Positions 1 through 7,849 of a DNA stretch of 28,756 bases are shown piece by piece. A program made the position numbers and the translations under genes. Below the pieces are notes generated by a model. The model was not told the origin of the DNA, did no database searches, and was given only the letters and a program-made list of their open reading frames with translations. The stretch lies in contig URCM01000030.1 in the NCBI GenBank assembly GCA_900546355.1, positions 1-28,756 on the forward strand. The letters run 5' to 3'. The DNA is from an uncultured Bacteroides sp. Its GTDB lineage: Bacteria; Bacteroidota; Bacteroidia; Bacteroidales; Bacteroidaceae. How positions within the stretch are numbered: position 1 is the stretch's first letter; each line of letters starts with the position of its first letter.

Positions 1-11
1 CTTTTTGTTGC

Positions 12-1886
12 TCAGGAACTTATAAATAAAGTTAAATCAAAGTGTTGCGGAATTATGGGTGAAATAAATAATGAATCATTATTCTTTGTGCCACCATCCT
101 TCTCCAACACATAGAAAGCTGGATCAACCATCACTGTGCCAAACAAATTGCTCAGACCATATTCAACAAATAAATTAATATGGGTTTGAGTGAGTATATA
201 TTTACGAACATCTTCAAATGTTTTAATATACATAAAAGTCATAGGGTGAATCATTCCCACTTTACCATCATCACCAGCCAGTTCACAGCATCTTTTGATA
301 AAACAAGCATAAAGATTAGAATTAAACTTCAAGGGTTTGGAATAATTCGCACCCACAAATTCTTTCAATACAGTTCCAAAATCTGCACTATCCGTATAGG
401 GAGGGTTTGCTACAGCCACATCAAACTTCGTGCTTAGAATATCCAAAAACGTAATGGCATCGTTCGCTTTTGCCAATGAATATTCATTGCTGCCTTCACC
501 CGTCCACTGATGTACCTGATTGCGCAAAGTCGTAATCATCTGATGTTTGAAATCAAACATATTCGCTTTCCACTGATTAGCAAACATATCTGTAGAATCT
601 ACCGGCAGCAGGGCATCTAACTGCTCTTCCACACGAATCAAAGAGCCGAATTTATAAGCGGCACGCAAATCTTCCCAAATAGAACGGATTGTCTTTTGTT
701 GTGCCTCATTCCAGTCTGATCCCGACATGAAAGCAGCCTCTACTTGATTATATTCCGGAAGTTCAAAGTGGGTACTTACCACATGCGTATAAGCAGGCAT
801 AGCTCCCCTGCGTCCCTTCAGTTGTATGGCTTTGATAAACAAAGCAATCTGAGTAAGCTGTACGGCACGTTCATCCAAGTCTACACCATACAGGTTATTT
901 TCTACAATCAGCTTCGGTATATCCCTGCGTGAATAACCGGCATCATACTGGTCAATCTGGTTCAGGTACAAATCATAGAACAACGAAAATGCATAAATCA
1001 GAAAGTTTCCGCTACCGCAAGCCGGATCTATCAGCTTGATTTCTTCCAGCTTCTTCGGATGACGCATTTGTGAAACGGGCGCATTGGCAATCAGATATTT
1101 CACCTTACCGTCTTCATCGTAGATAAAATTACTGTCCGGATACATTTCCAGATACATCTTACCCAATGTATTGTCCACCAGAAATTTCACTACCCACTGA
1201 GGAGTATAGACCTGGCTTTGCAAAGACACTTTGTCATATTCTGTTTTTTCACCGGAATCTTTCAATGCAAGTTTCTCTACTGTATTGAAGTTCTCATACA
1301 TCCAGCCCAATATATCATCGCCTTTCCAAATATCCACACCGCAATCCGCATCCTGTTCTATTTCGTTGAAAGCCGTAATAATTTCAAATAATTCATCGGC
1401 TGTAGGCAGCATGGCGTATGCATAATCCGGACTATACAGAGGAATCTTGTAACTATCGGAAAGTTCCTGAAATTTATCTTCCAGGAAATGCTTCAAGCCC
1501 ATACGTTCCGCATTCCGTTCATCCGCATGTTCTTCCAGCCATTGCTTATGGGCATACGAAAGGTTTCCATGCTCCACACGGCGACGGATTACTTCCGGGA
1601 AAAGTTCCCTGTCTTCCATCACCTTCAGAGCTGCCAGACGATTGAAGAGCGTGAAGGTACATTCATTGATGGTTTCCTTTCTCGCCTCCACATAGTCATC
1701 ACCTAATGCCTGTTTATGCGTTGTTATAATAGCTTCCAGTCTGTTTCTTTTTTCTCTACTACCGGTTGAAGTATTTCCCGGAAGTTCTTTTTCCTCCGAT
1801 GCTTCCAATCCCAAACGGGAAAAACGGTTGTCAATGGCTTGCTGTATCAAGCTACGTATATGGAGTACATGCTCTATCAGTTTCAT
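12..1886 (-). CDS. pglX: BREX adenine-specific DNA methyltransferase PglX, C-terminally truncated
   Basis: PglX is the N6-adenine methyltransferase of BREX phage-defence systems; it marks host DNA and is needed for exclusion of phage. The 624-residue product has a helical N-terminal region, the S-adenosylmethionine-binding motif DPACGSGNFL at residues 287-296 and the catalytic motif NPPY at 494-497. The order and the neighbours brxC, brxB and brxA fix the identity. PglX proteins are usually about 1,100-1,250 residues, so the C-terminal half, which carries target recognition, is absent. After the segment reading AFYVLEKDGG the protein runs into about 20 AT-rich codons and a TGA at 12-14; the other two frames on this strand also meet stops within that tail. 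A nonsense or frameshift change, or recombination within the gene (some bacteria shuffle the 3' part of such genes), would explain this. The edge is only 11 bp away, so the missing part cannot be inspected. Start codon at 1884-1886, 24 bp after brxC. Confidence 0.85.
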   Translation of the reverse strand: MKLIEHVLHIRSLIQQAIDNRFSRLGLEASEEKELPGNTSTGSREKRNRLEAIITTHKQALGDDYVEARKETINECTFTLFNRLAALKVMEDRELFPEVIRRRVEHGNLSYAHKQWLEEHADERNAERMGLKHFLEDKFQELSDSYKIPLYSPDYAYAMLPTADELFEIITAFNEIEQDADCGVDIWKGDDILGWMYENFNTVEKLALKDSGEKTEYDKVSLQSQVYTPQWVVKFLVDNTLGKMYLEMYPDSNFIYDEDGKVKYLIANAPVSQMRHPKKLEEIKLIDPACGSGNFLIYAFSLFYDLYLNQIDQYDAGYSRRDIPKLIVENNLYGVDLDERAVQLTQIALFIKAIQLKGRRGAMPAYTHVVSTHFELPEYNQVEAAFMSGSDWNEAQQKTIRSIWEDLRAAYKFGSLIRVEEQLDALLPVDSTDMFANQWKANMFDFKHQMITTLRNQVHQWTGEGSNEYSLAKANDAITFLDILSTKFDVAVANPPYTDSADFGTVLKEFVGANYSKPLKFNSNLYACFIKRCCELAGDDGKVGMIHPMTFMYIKTFEDVRKYILTQTHINLFVEYGLSNLFGTVMVDPAFYVLEKDGGTKNNDSLFISPIIPQHFDLTLFISS

Positions 1887-1910
1887 ATCTTCAATTTATT
1901 TCTTTCATGT

Positions 1911-4900
1911 TTAATTATCAAAATTCAAAATATCATCCTCACCAAACATGTTCAACATAACCAACTGCTGTTTCAGCCAAGACCTATATTCAGCAACCGA
2001 AGCGGTACCCTTCGGCAACTTCGCCTTCATATTACGTTGTATAGGTTTAGGTTGTGATACAGGCTTATCTTCTGGAGTCGGAGTATTAGGTAACTTAGGA
2101 ATATCTGGTTTCCTAGGTGAAGGATCTTGGGTTATAATCTCCGTATCCCACAAACTAACTTCCTGCTTATCTATACCCAAATTCGTAATCTTGTATTCAA
2201 TGTCGCGCAACAACATGCCTGTATTGCTACACTTCACACTCCATTTATCCAAGTTTACTTTGACAGTTGCATAGCGTTTCCAAGATTTTTCCAAGTCTTC
2301 TATTTTGCGATAGAGTCTAATATTCCAATCTTTAGGATATTGGTCTATTTGCTGCTTCAGTTCATCTGTTTTTGTAAATAAGGCTATAACTTCTTCACTC
2401 AATAATTCAGCTTTATGCTTCATTACCTCGTAATAAATATCCTTGATGTCCTGAGTCAGTTTTTTCATTAATGGAGCATTAGCCACCAAATCCTTTTCAC
2501 GTGCTTCTTCAAACTGTTCTTTTTTACCACGAATCAGGTTCATGTCATTTCCTGTCTTGTCGAATTCCTCCGTCACATTTTGAATAAAAACGCGTTCCTC
2601 TTCAATAGCCTTAAACTCAGAGTCTATGAACTTCAAATCTTTCTGTACCTGTTCTACCGCCTTGATATAATCATCCGCTTCCTGAAGAAATGTACGTGCC
2701 GTAGCTATATAATTGGCGTCCGTTACAGCTGCTGTATATTGACTGAATACATTACGTGCCTGAACAGAACGTTTGAACAAAAGTTCCATTTCATCATCGC
2801 CCATGATTCTGTCCTTTACCTTATCCATCATACGTTTGGAAAGTGTACGGATGCAATCGACCAGCTCAAAATCATTCAAGTTGTAAGAAGGAGCATTTTC
2901 TCCGGTAATCTTCTTGTACTGGCAATCTTCTTTCAGAATATCTACAATCTCCTGCCTGTCATTATAAGACAAAGATTTCATAACAGCCTTGAACGATGCT
3001 TTAGCAAAGTTGCGGGTATTGTCGAAGATCTTAGCATCAAGCGCGTCCGATACAGAATGGAAGTCTTCGCCATTGAACTTGGCTATCAACTTATTGCCAC
3101 GGAATAAGGCTGCTACAGAAGTTATGATAGTTCCGAACTTATAACCGGTAGGAGGTGCAGAAAGTTCCTCTTCCAGTTTATCCCCTGTACAATACGACTT
3201 GCATTTTTCTAAAATCTCTGTAGATACACTTAAATTCTCACCGATAAACTTTCCGGCAGAATCGAAGAAACGGAATTCCTCCGAACCGCCAAACATAGTA
3301 GTCAGTTGCGTAGTGTTTGCCGTAAGCACTTTAACTGCCAATGAATCGGATAAAGACGCTCCCAGTCTCTTATAGAAAATATTTCCGAACATCTTGCGCT
3401 GGAGAGATTCTATCTCTTTCTGGTAATTGGCGTCAGTCAACTGATAGGTGTTAAACAGATAGACTGCTGTTCCTTCCGTGTACGATTTGTTAATCAATTC
3501 AGTAAGGAATTTCATCTTTTCTTCCTTAGTAGAAACGATATTGTTTACCACCCTCTTCTCGTCGGCTGTATGATAGGTCTTGGTCTCGATATAATCTATC
3601 TTCAAAAGTTCCTGTGCACGATTAAAGATTTCTGTTCCGTGAACAGATGAAGGAATGATACTGATTATTCCTTTCTGGCTCTGTGTATCCTGTTTAACTG
3701 AAGCCACAAGCTGTGCATGGTCTTCATGAAAGACGTCATAGAAGCTGACTTTCATATACTTTTCTCCTGCATTAGCAAAGTTCTCTCCAAGAGAGTTTTC
3801 CACACAGAAAGGAATAGCCTGTCCATCCGATACAAGTGTCTGAGATACCTTGATAATCTTCTGTTGTTTCAATATCTTAGTCACCTCAGCACGCACACGA
3901 TAAACTTCAGCAGAGTACGAATTCATATCATCGATAATCTGCTGTTCTATCTGGCTGGTAATACGATACTGATTACCGGATGTAATCAACACATTGCGCT
4001 CTACCAATATTTCCAGTGCCTTCTTTACTTCAGCAAGCACACTGTAATAGTCTTCTGGTCTGCGAACATACGACTTGGTGATATTTTCTATCGTGGTGTA
4101 AGCATTGGCTTTTTCCAAGAAATGAATGGTTTGCAGCAAGGCTCTTCCTTCTACATACTTCATACCTTCTTTACCGATATGGTTATCTGCCTGTTCATAG
4201 CGCATACGCAATGCTTCCGGAACATTTTCCTCTGCCTGACGGCATAGTTGCGTAGCATTGACATGCGTAAACACGTCCGCTTCCGTCATGGCTTCTTTTT
4301 TCAATACATCGAACACAGAAACCAACATACCACGGGTACCGATTTGAGAAGTTACCGTATCTCTTGAGCCGAATAGGAAATACTGTAACAGTTTGAACTG
4401 ATGTTCATAAAAAGGATAGTAATCTGCGTATGTATGCTCATCCTTCGTAGCATTCAGGGAAACACCGGCAATATGGGTTATATCCTGAATCATACCATTG
4501 TTTTTATCATAATAGGCTTCCAACTGTTCTTTTCCTGAATCGGTCTTAGCCAAAAGCCGCTTACGGATGATTGTATCAATTTCCTCAGCAGCTATAGGAA
4601 TACGGGTTTTGAATCTGGCTTCCACCTTATTGAGCTGATGAATATTCAATCCGGATGCATTCAATACATCATTAAAGGCTTGTTGTGCGATACCTACCGT
4701 CCATACTTTGTTTCCAAGAGAAGACAAGGCTTCCGAAAGGCCTTCCAAATCCAGTAGGTTTATCTTCTTTTGACTTAAAGCTTCACTTACCTCATCAATG
4801 AAGAACACGATTTTCTTTTCCGGATAATGTTCCAGATAAAGACTCAAATCCTCCTTCAGTTTTGTAGCATCGTATGTTTTTATTCTTTCGTCTATCAGTT

Positions 4901-5552
4901 TACGAGTTTCTTCATATTCATCTTCTGCCATGAAAGTAAGAATAGCTTTCTTCAGAGCCGGAACTGCTGACATCTTTTTTCTTATATCATACCAATCCTT
5001 TCCTGCATTCTGCTCCTTTACTGTAGCCAAGAATTTATCATATCTGTTTTCAAGCATCAGATTGAATTCCATCATCCCTATCCAGTTACTCAGAAAACCT
5101 AAAGACAACAGGAAATGACTCATCGCCATATAAGATATGCCATGACTGGAATCAACTTTAGCACAGTCGAACAAAGTTACCTGATAATCCGTCTTTCCCA
5201 ATGAACGTATTTGGTTTTCTATGATTTCCTTATTCTTAAGACCTATCAATTTAGGCATAAACCTGTCACGCATAGGAGTTCCTTTAATAACCGGATTGGC
5301 TATCAGGAAACCTATCATCTTTGCAAAATAGGATTTACCGGAACCATAAAAGCCACTAAGCCACACACCGGATTCCTTCATATCCAAACAGAATACATCC
5401 AGAAAATCAGACAAATGTTTGGCAAGACTTTCCGTAAGGATAAACCCATCCAGTTCATCTTTTATATCTTCCTCGTTTTGCGAATTCAAGTCGATGACAT
5501 TCTTTATGTCGTTCTCCAATTCAATGGAGAGTATATCTTTTATCTTACTCAT
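1911..5552 (-). CDS. brxC: BREX system P-loop ATPase BrxC
   Basis: BrxC is the large ATPase of type I BREX, a cytoplasmic protein required for phage exclusion and in many systems for methylation. The 1,213-residue length is normal for the family. The Walker A motif GFYGSGKS lies at residues 67-74 and a Walker B-like FIDEVSEA at about 251-258. The N-terminal third is the AAA-like ATPase region. The last third contains long charged helical stretches that look like coiled coil, followed by a proline-rich segment (about residues 1145-1185) and a short conserved-looking tail. It starts 28 bp after the brxB stop and precedes pglX by 24 bp, so the four genes very probably form one transcript. No frame disruption is visible. 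The identity rests on motifs and gene order, which is the standard brxA-brxB-brxC-pglX arrangement. Confidence 0.93.
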   Translation of the reverse strand: MSKIKDILSIELENDIKNVIDLNSQNEEDIKDELDGFILTESLAKHLSDFLDVFCLDMKESGVWLSGFYGSGKSYFAKMIGFLIANPVIKGTPMRDRFMPKLIGLKNKEIIENQIRSLGKTDYQVTLFDCAKVDSSHGISYMAMSHFLLSLGFLSNWIGMMEFNLMLENRYDKFLATVKEQNAGKDWYDIRKKMSAVPALKKAILTFMAEDEYEETRKLIDERIKTYDATKLKEDLSLYLEHYPEKKIVFFIDEVSEALSQKKINLLDLEGLSEALSSLGNKVWTVGIAQQAFNDVLNASGLNIHQLNKVEARFKTRIPIAAEEIDTIIRKRLLAKTDSGKEQLEAYYDKNNGMIQDITHIAGVSLNATKDEHTYADYYPFYEHQFKLLQYFLFGSRDTVTSQIGTRGMLVSVFDVLKKEAMTEADVFTHVNATQLCRQAEENVPEALRMRYEQADNHIGKEGMKYVEGRALLQTIHFLEKANAYTTIENITKSYVRRPEDYYSVLAEVKKALEILVERNVLITSGNQYRITSQIEQQIIDDMNSYSAEVYRVRAEVTKILKQQKIIKVSQTLVSDGQAIPFCVENSLGENFANAGEKYMKVSFYDVFHEDHAQLVASVKQDTQSQKGIISIIPSSVHGTEIFNRAQELLKIDYIETKTYHTADEKRVVNNIVSTKEEKMKFLTELINKSYTEGTAVYLFNTYQLTDANYQKEIESLQRKMFGNIFYKRLGASLSDSLAVKVLTANTTQLTTMFGGSEEFRFFDSAGKFIGENLSVSTEILEKCKSYCTGDKLEEELSAPPTGYKFGTIITSVAALFRGNKLIAKFNGEDFHSVSDALDAKIFDNTRNFAKASFKAVMKSLSYNDRQEIVDILKEDCQYKKITGENAPSYNLNDFELVDCIRTLSKRMMDKVKDRIMGDDEMELLFKRSVQARNVFSQYTAAVTDANYIATARTFLQEADDYIKAVEQVQKDLKFIDSEFKAIEEERVFIQNVTEEFDKTGNDMNLIRGKKEQFEEAREKDLVANAPLMKKLTQDIKDIYYEVMKHKAELLSEEVIALFTKTDELKQQIDQYPKDWNIRLYRKIEDLEKSWKRYATVKVNLDKWSVKCSNTGMLLRDIEYKITNLGIDKQEVSLWDTEIITQDPSPRKPDIPKLPNTPTPEDKPVSQPKPIQRNMKAKLPKGTASVAEYRSWLKQQLVMLNMFGEDDILNFDN

Positions 5553-5580
5553 AAGACATTTTAATCAATAGATTTCTGAT

Positions 5581-6135
5581 TTATTTTATTACGATACAAC
5601 GGTATTTGGACGCAATCTGCTTACCCAAAAAGTTAATGTTATCTTTATCCACAGTAGCAGGATAAAAAGCAATCAATGGAAGTTGAGCCGACATCACAAT
5701 ACGATGTTCCATGATATTGATATTGGAAAAGCCCATACCATAAATAGCGCCTGTATGAACAAGGACAGGAATCTTATTCATTTGATAGGAGTTTTCTATA
5801 GCTTTAATTATATAATAAAAGAAAGTCTCCTCATAGAAATTATCGCTAAAGAAAACTTCATTCCCAAACTCTTTATAGTTTTCCTGAAACTGCTCTATCC
5901 CTTGTTCGGAAACAAATTCAGTAAAAAGAGCCCTTAAATCTATAAAGGAATATTCATTAGAATTAAAATTCTCTCTTGCATACGCTATATAGGCATCATC
6001 GTCTTCTGGAGGATAAACAAAAAGGATACTTCTTCCTCCATTTGCCTTACCAGTGATATGCGCTATATCAGTTTTAAGCACTTCTCTCAGTTCTCCAAAC
6101 AAACGATTATGTTCTATCTGAAATGTACTACTCAT
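5581..6135 (-). CDS. brxB: BREX protein BrxB (DUF1788 family)
   Basis: This 184-residue protein matches BrxB in length, position and character. BrxB (DUF1788) is a small cytoplasmic BREX component of unknown biochemical role, required for defence in the systems tested. The sequence has a core with the segment ILFVYPPEDD near residue 37 and AIYGMGFSNINIMEH near residue 130, of the kind seen in DUF1788 proteins. It contains no signal peptide, membrane helix or catalytic motif that I recognise. Its start overlaps the end of brxA by 8 bp, indicating translational coupling. The call depends partly on the flanking brxA and brxC genes. Confidence 0.88.
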   Translation of the reverse strand: MSSTFQIEHNRLFGELREVLKTDIAHITGKANGGRSILFVYPPEDDDAYIAYARENFNSNEYSFIDLRALFTEFVSEQGIEQFQENYKEFGNEVFFSDNFYEETFFYYIIKAIENSYQMNKIPVLVHTGAIYGMGFSNINIMEHRIVMSAQLPLIAFYPATVDKDNINFLGKQIASKYRCIVIK

Positions 6136-6871
6136 GGTTTATCAAATCTATGGTTACATCTTCACCCACCTGACTGACCTGCCACAGAGGAAGATATTCT
6201 ACTTTTTTCAATTTTTCGATAATGTTTCTCTTATCCATAAACCCAAATATGACCAATGGATTTTCCAAAGTCCTGTTCTCAGGACATGTAACTATCATCC
6301 AACGGATAAAATAAATAAATAACTGTCCTGTAATAATAGGGTGACATATCTCTTTTGCTGTTTTACCATCAGCCAAGTTCATTTTCTTGAGCATTGTCAG
6401 ATACTTGGATGCTGTTATCTTCAAAGTTTCTTCCGACCAGTTCAATTCATCCTCTTCCGTTTCCTTGATATGGTGCAACAGGCTCAATACATCTATAACA
6501 GAAAGTGATGTTCTTCCTTGATAAACAGCCTTCATAAAAACTTCTTTCGTTACTTTTGCAAAAAGAGTATTACCATACACTAATTGCCAAAATAATACAA
6601 GCAATTTTTCTCTTACAGAAAAATCATCTGAACTGATAGCGGTAAGAAACATATTTTTCTGATGATCATTGGCAAACTGAAGAATGGAAGCTTTTATAGC
6701 AGCCAGAAATCTACTGAAGGTTTTATGAGTTCTGAAAGAAAACGCTTGTTCTGATTCCGATTTCTTACCTGTGTATTCACAAATGAATTCAAGCATTGCT
6801 CCATAATCAGGAATACTGCCAAGAACATTTATCCCAGAATCATACTTTCCTTTTTTATCATTACCAGTCAT
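6128..6871 (-). CDS. brxA: BREX protein BrxA (DUF1819 family)
   Basis: First gene of the BREX operon. BrxA (DUF1819) is a small, mostly helical protein; structural work on homologues links it to nucleic-acid binding and to fold similarity with NusB, but its exact role in BREX is open. The 247 residues fit the family length (about 200-250). A region near residues 80-140 (SSDDFSVREKLLVLFWQLVY and following) has the helical, hydrophobic pattern typical of the family. The start codon is at 6869-6871. The ATG at the -8 position upstream is out of frame and closes after three codons. The upstream AT-rich spacer must contain the operon promoter, but I found no perfect Bacteroidales promoter match there. 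The 3' end overlaps brxB by 8 bp. Confidence 0.88.
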   Translation of the reverse strand: MTGNDKKGKYDSGINVLGSIPDYGAMLEFICEYTGKKSESEQAFSFRTHKTFSRFLAAIKASILQFANDHQKNMFLTAISSDDFSVREKLLVLFWQLVYGNTLFAKVTKEVFMKAVYQGRTSLSVIDVLSLLHHIKETEEDELNWSEETLKITASKYLTMLKKMNLADGKTAKEICHPIITGQLFIYFIRWMIVTCPENRTLENPLVIFGFMDKRNIIEKLKKVEYLPLWQVSQVGEDVTIDLINHE

Positions 6872-7183
6872 ACTTTCATATCTTTAGTTATTCAATAAAT
6901 CCTATACACATTCACTTCAAGCAGTGATGCTATTTTTTATTGGTACGTTTCTTCTCAACAAGAACTATTTCTGTCCATAAAGTCACTGTTGTTATTATGG
7001 GCGCAATTTAGTGAAAAATTTTCATCGCTACTAATGATTTCTCTTTTAAATGAAATTGATAAGATTGATTTCATTGAAAATGGAATCAAATTTTAAATTG
7101 GTCATTCTCTTACAATGTTTCATTATCTGACTCAAAATATACCGTTCCAAAATGAATAGAGTTTATATCGAATAATTGATTAT

Positions 7184-7205
7184 ATGAATTCCGCAATTAG
7201 CCAAT
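7184..7205 (+). repeat. Dispersed short intergenic repeat, copy 1
   Basis: A 22-bp stretch beginning ATGAATTCCGCAATTAGCC matches 16352-16373 at 20 of 22 positions in the same orientation. Both copies lie in non-coding DNA. This one ends about 95 bp before the HxlR gene start. It may be one end of a dispersed intergenic element; the sequence following the two copies is not alike. Confidence 0.5.
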
Positions 7206-7242
7206 GTTTGTAAAGGCGTATTGCCGCCCATCCGATAAAAGC

Positions 7243-7273
7243 TTGCTACATAAAAGGAATTTGATTACTTTTG
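7243..7273 (+). promoter_or_regulatory. Probable Bacteroidales promoter for the HxlR-family gene
   Basis: A -7 box TACTTTTG at 7266-7273 fits the TAnnTTTG consensus of the Bacteroidetes primary sigma factor exactly. A TTG at 7243-7245 lies 20 bp upstream, at the -33 position. Transcription would start around 7280, giving a leader of about 20 nt before the ATG at 7300. The leader is A-rich with no clear Shine-Dalgarno sequence, as is common in this phylum. Confidence 0.6.
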
Positions 7274-7299
7274 TAGAGTGAATTGAAAAGCAATATAAT

Positions 7300-7671
7300 A
7301 TGGATAGGACAATGATAGAAGATATGATGTTTCCGGATTGCCCGATACGGAACATCTTGGCAAGGCTCTGTGACAAATGGTCGCTTCTGGTTATATATAC
7401 ACTGAACAAGGCGGGTAAGGAAGTCATGCGCTTCAAGGAGTTGCAGCGCGAAATTCCGGACATATCGCAGAAGATGCTGACCGTAACCTTGCGGACATTG
7501 GAGGAGGACGGCTATATTACCCGTACCGTCTATCCGGAAGTGCCTTCGAGGGTGGAGTATGCCCTGACACCGCGTACCCATTCGTTGCTTCCGCACATCA
7601 ATGCGCTGATAAGTTGGGCGTTGGAGAACAAGGATGCCATTATCGAAGACAGGAAAAGAGTAAAGAAGTAA
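7300..7671 (+). CDS. HxlR-family winged-helix transcriptional regulator
   Basis: A 123-residue DNA-binding regulator of the HxlR group, part of the MarR-like winged-helix fold. The family hallmark is the N-terminal segment CPIRNILARLCDKWSLLVIY (residues 14-33) containing a single conserved cysteine at residue 14, which in several family members senses oxidants or electrophiles. The helix-turn-helix and wing follow (FKELQREIPDISQKMLTVTL, about 46-65, then RTVYPEVPSRVEYALT in the wing), and a C-terminal dimerisation helix ends the protein. It reads away from the BREX operon and lies 178 bp upstream of a TonB-dependent receptor gene in the same direction. Control of that receptor or of itself is a reasonable guess, but no operator is evident and the true target is unknown. 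Confidence 0.9.
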   Translation: MDRTMIEDMMFPDCPIRNILARLCDKWSLLVIYTLNKAGKEVMRFKELQREIPDISQKMLTVTLRTLEEDGYITRTVYPEVPSRVEYALTPRTHSLLPHINALISWALENKDAIIEDRKRVKK

Positions 7672-7849
7672 AACGCTTACATGTCCGTTTCCGGCATTCG
7701 GCCTTATTCGGTATGCAGGGGCATACAACTTCTTCAATATTGTAATCTTATTGCAACGGACTTGTAAACGGAAAGTTATCCGATTGTCGTATACCTGTAA
7801 AAGGGAAGCTCTTTCTTTGCACTCGGTAAAAGTTTAGTAAAATAAGGTA

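Larger units (their letters stand above)
6872..7299. other. AT-rich divergent intergenic region between brxA and the HxlR gene
   Basis: This 428-bp spacer separates the leftward BREX operon from the rightward regulator gene and should contain both promoters. The rightward promoter is visible at 7243-7273. On the leftward strand I see only imperfect TAnnTTTG-like boxes. A small dyad, AATGAAAT at 7049-7056 and ATTTCATT at 7068-7075, could be an operator or a weak hairpin. The 3' part (7184-7205) holds a short repeat also found at 16352-16373. I see no convincing coding sequence. Confidence 0.6.

Noticed and set aside
46..55. AATTCCGCAA shared (inverted) between the pglX tail and the 7184 repeat
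   Set aside because: Only 10 bases agree and the flanks differ, so this is likely chance in AT-rich DNA and does not show an element insertion in pglX.
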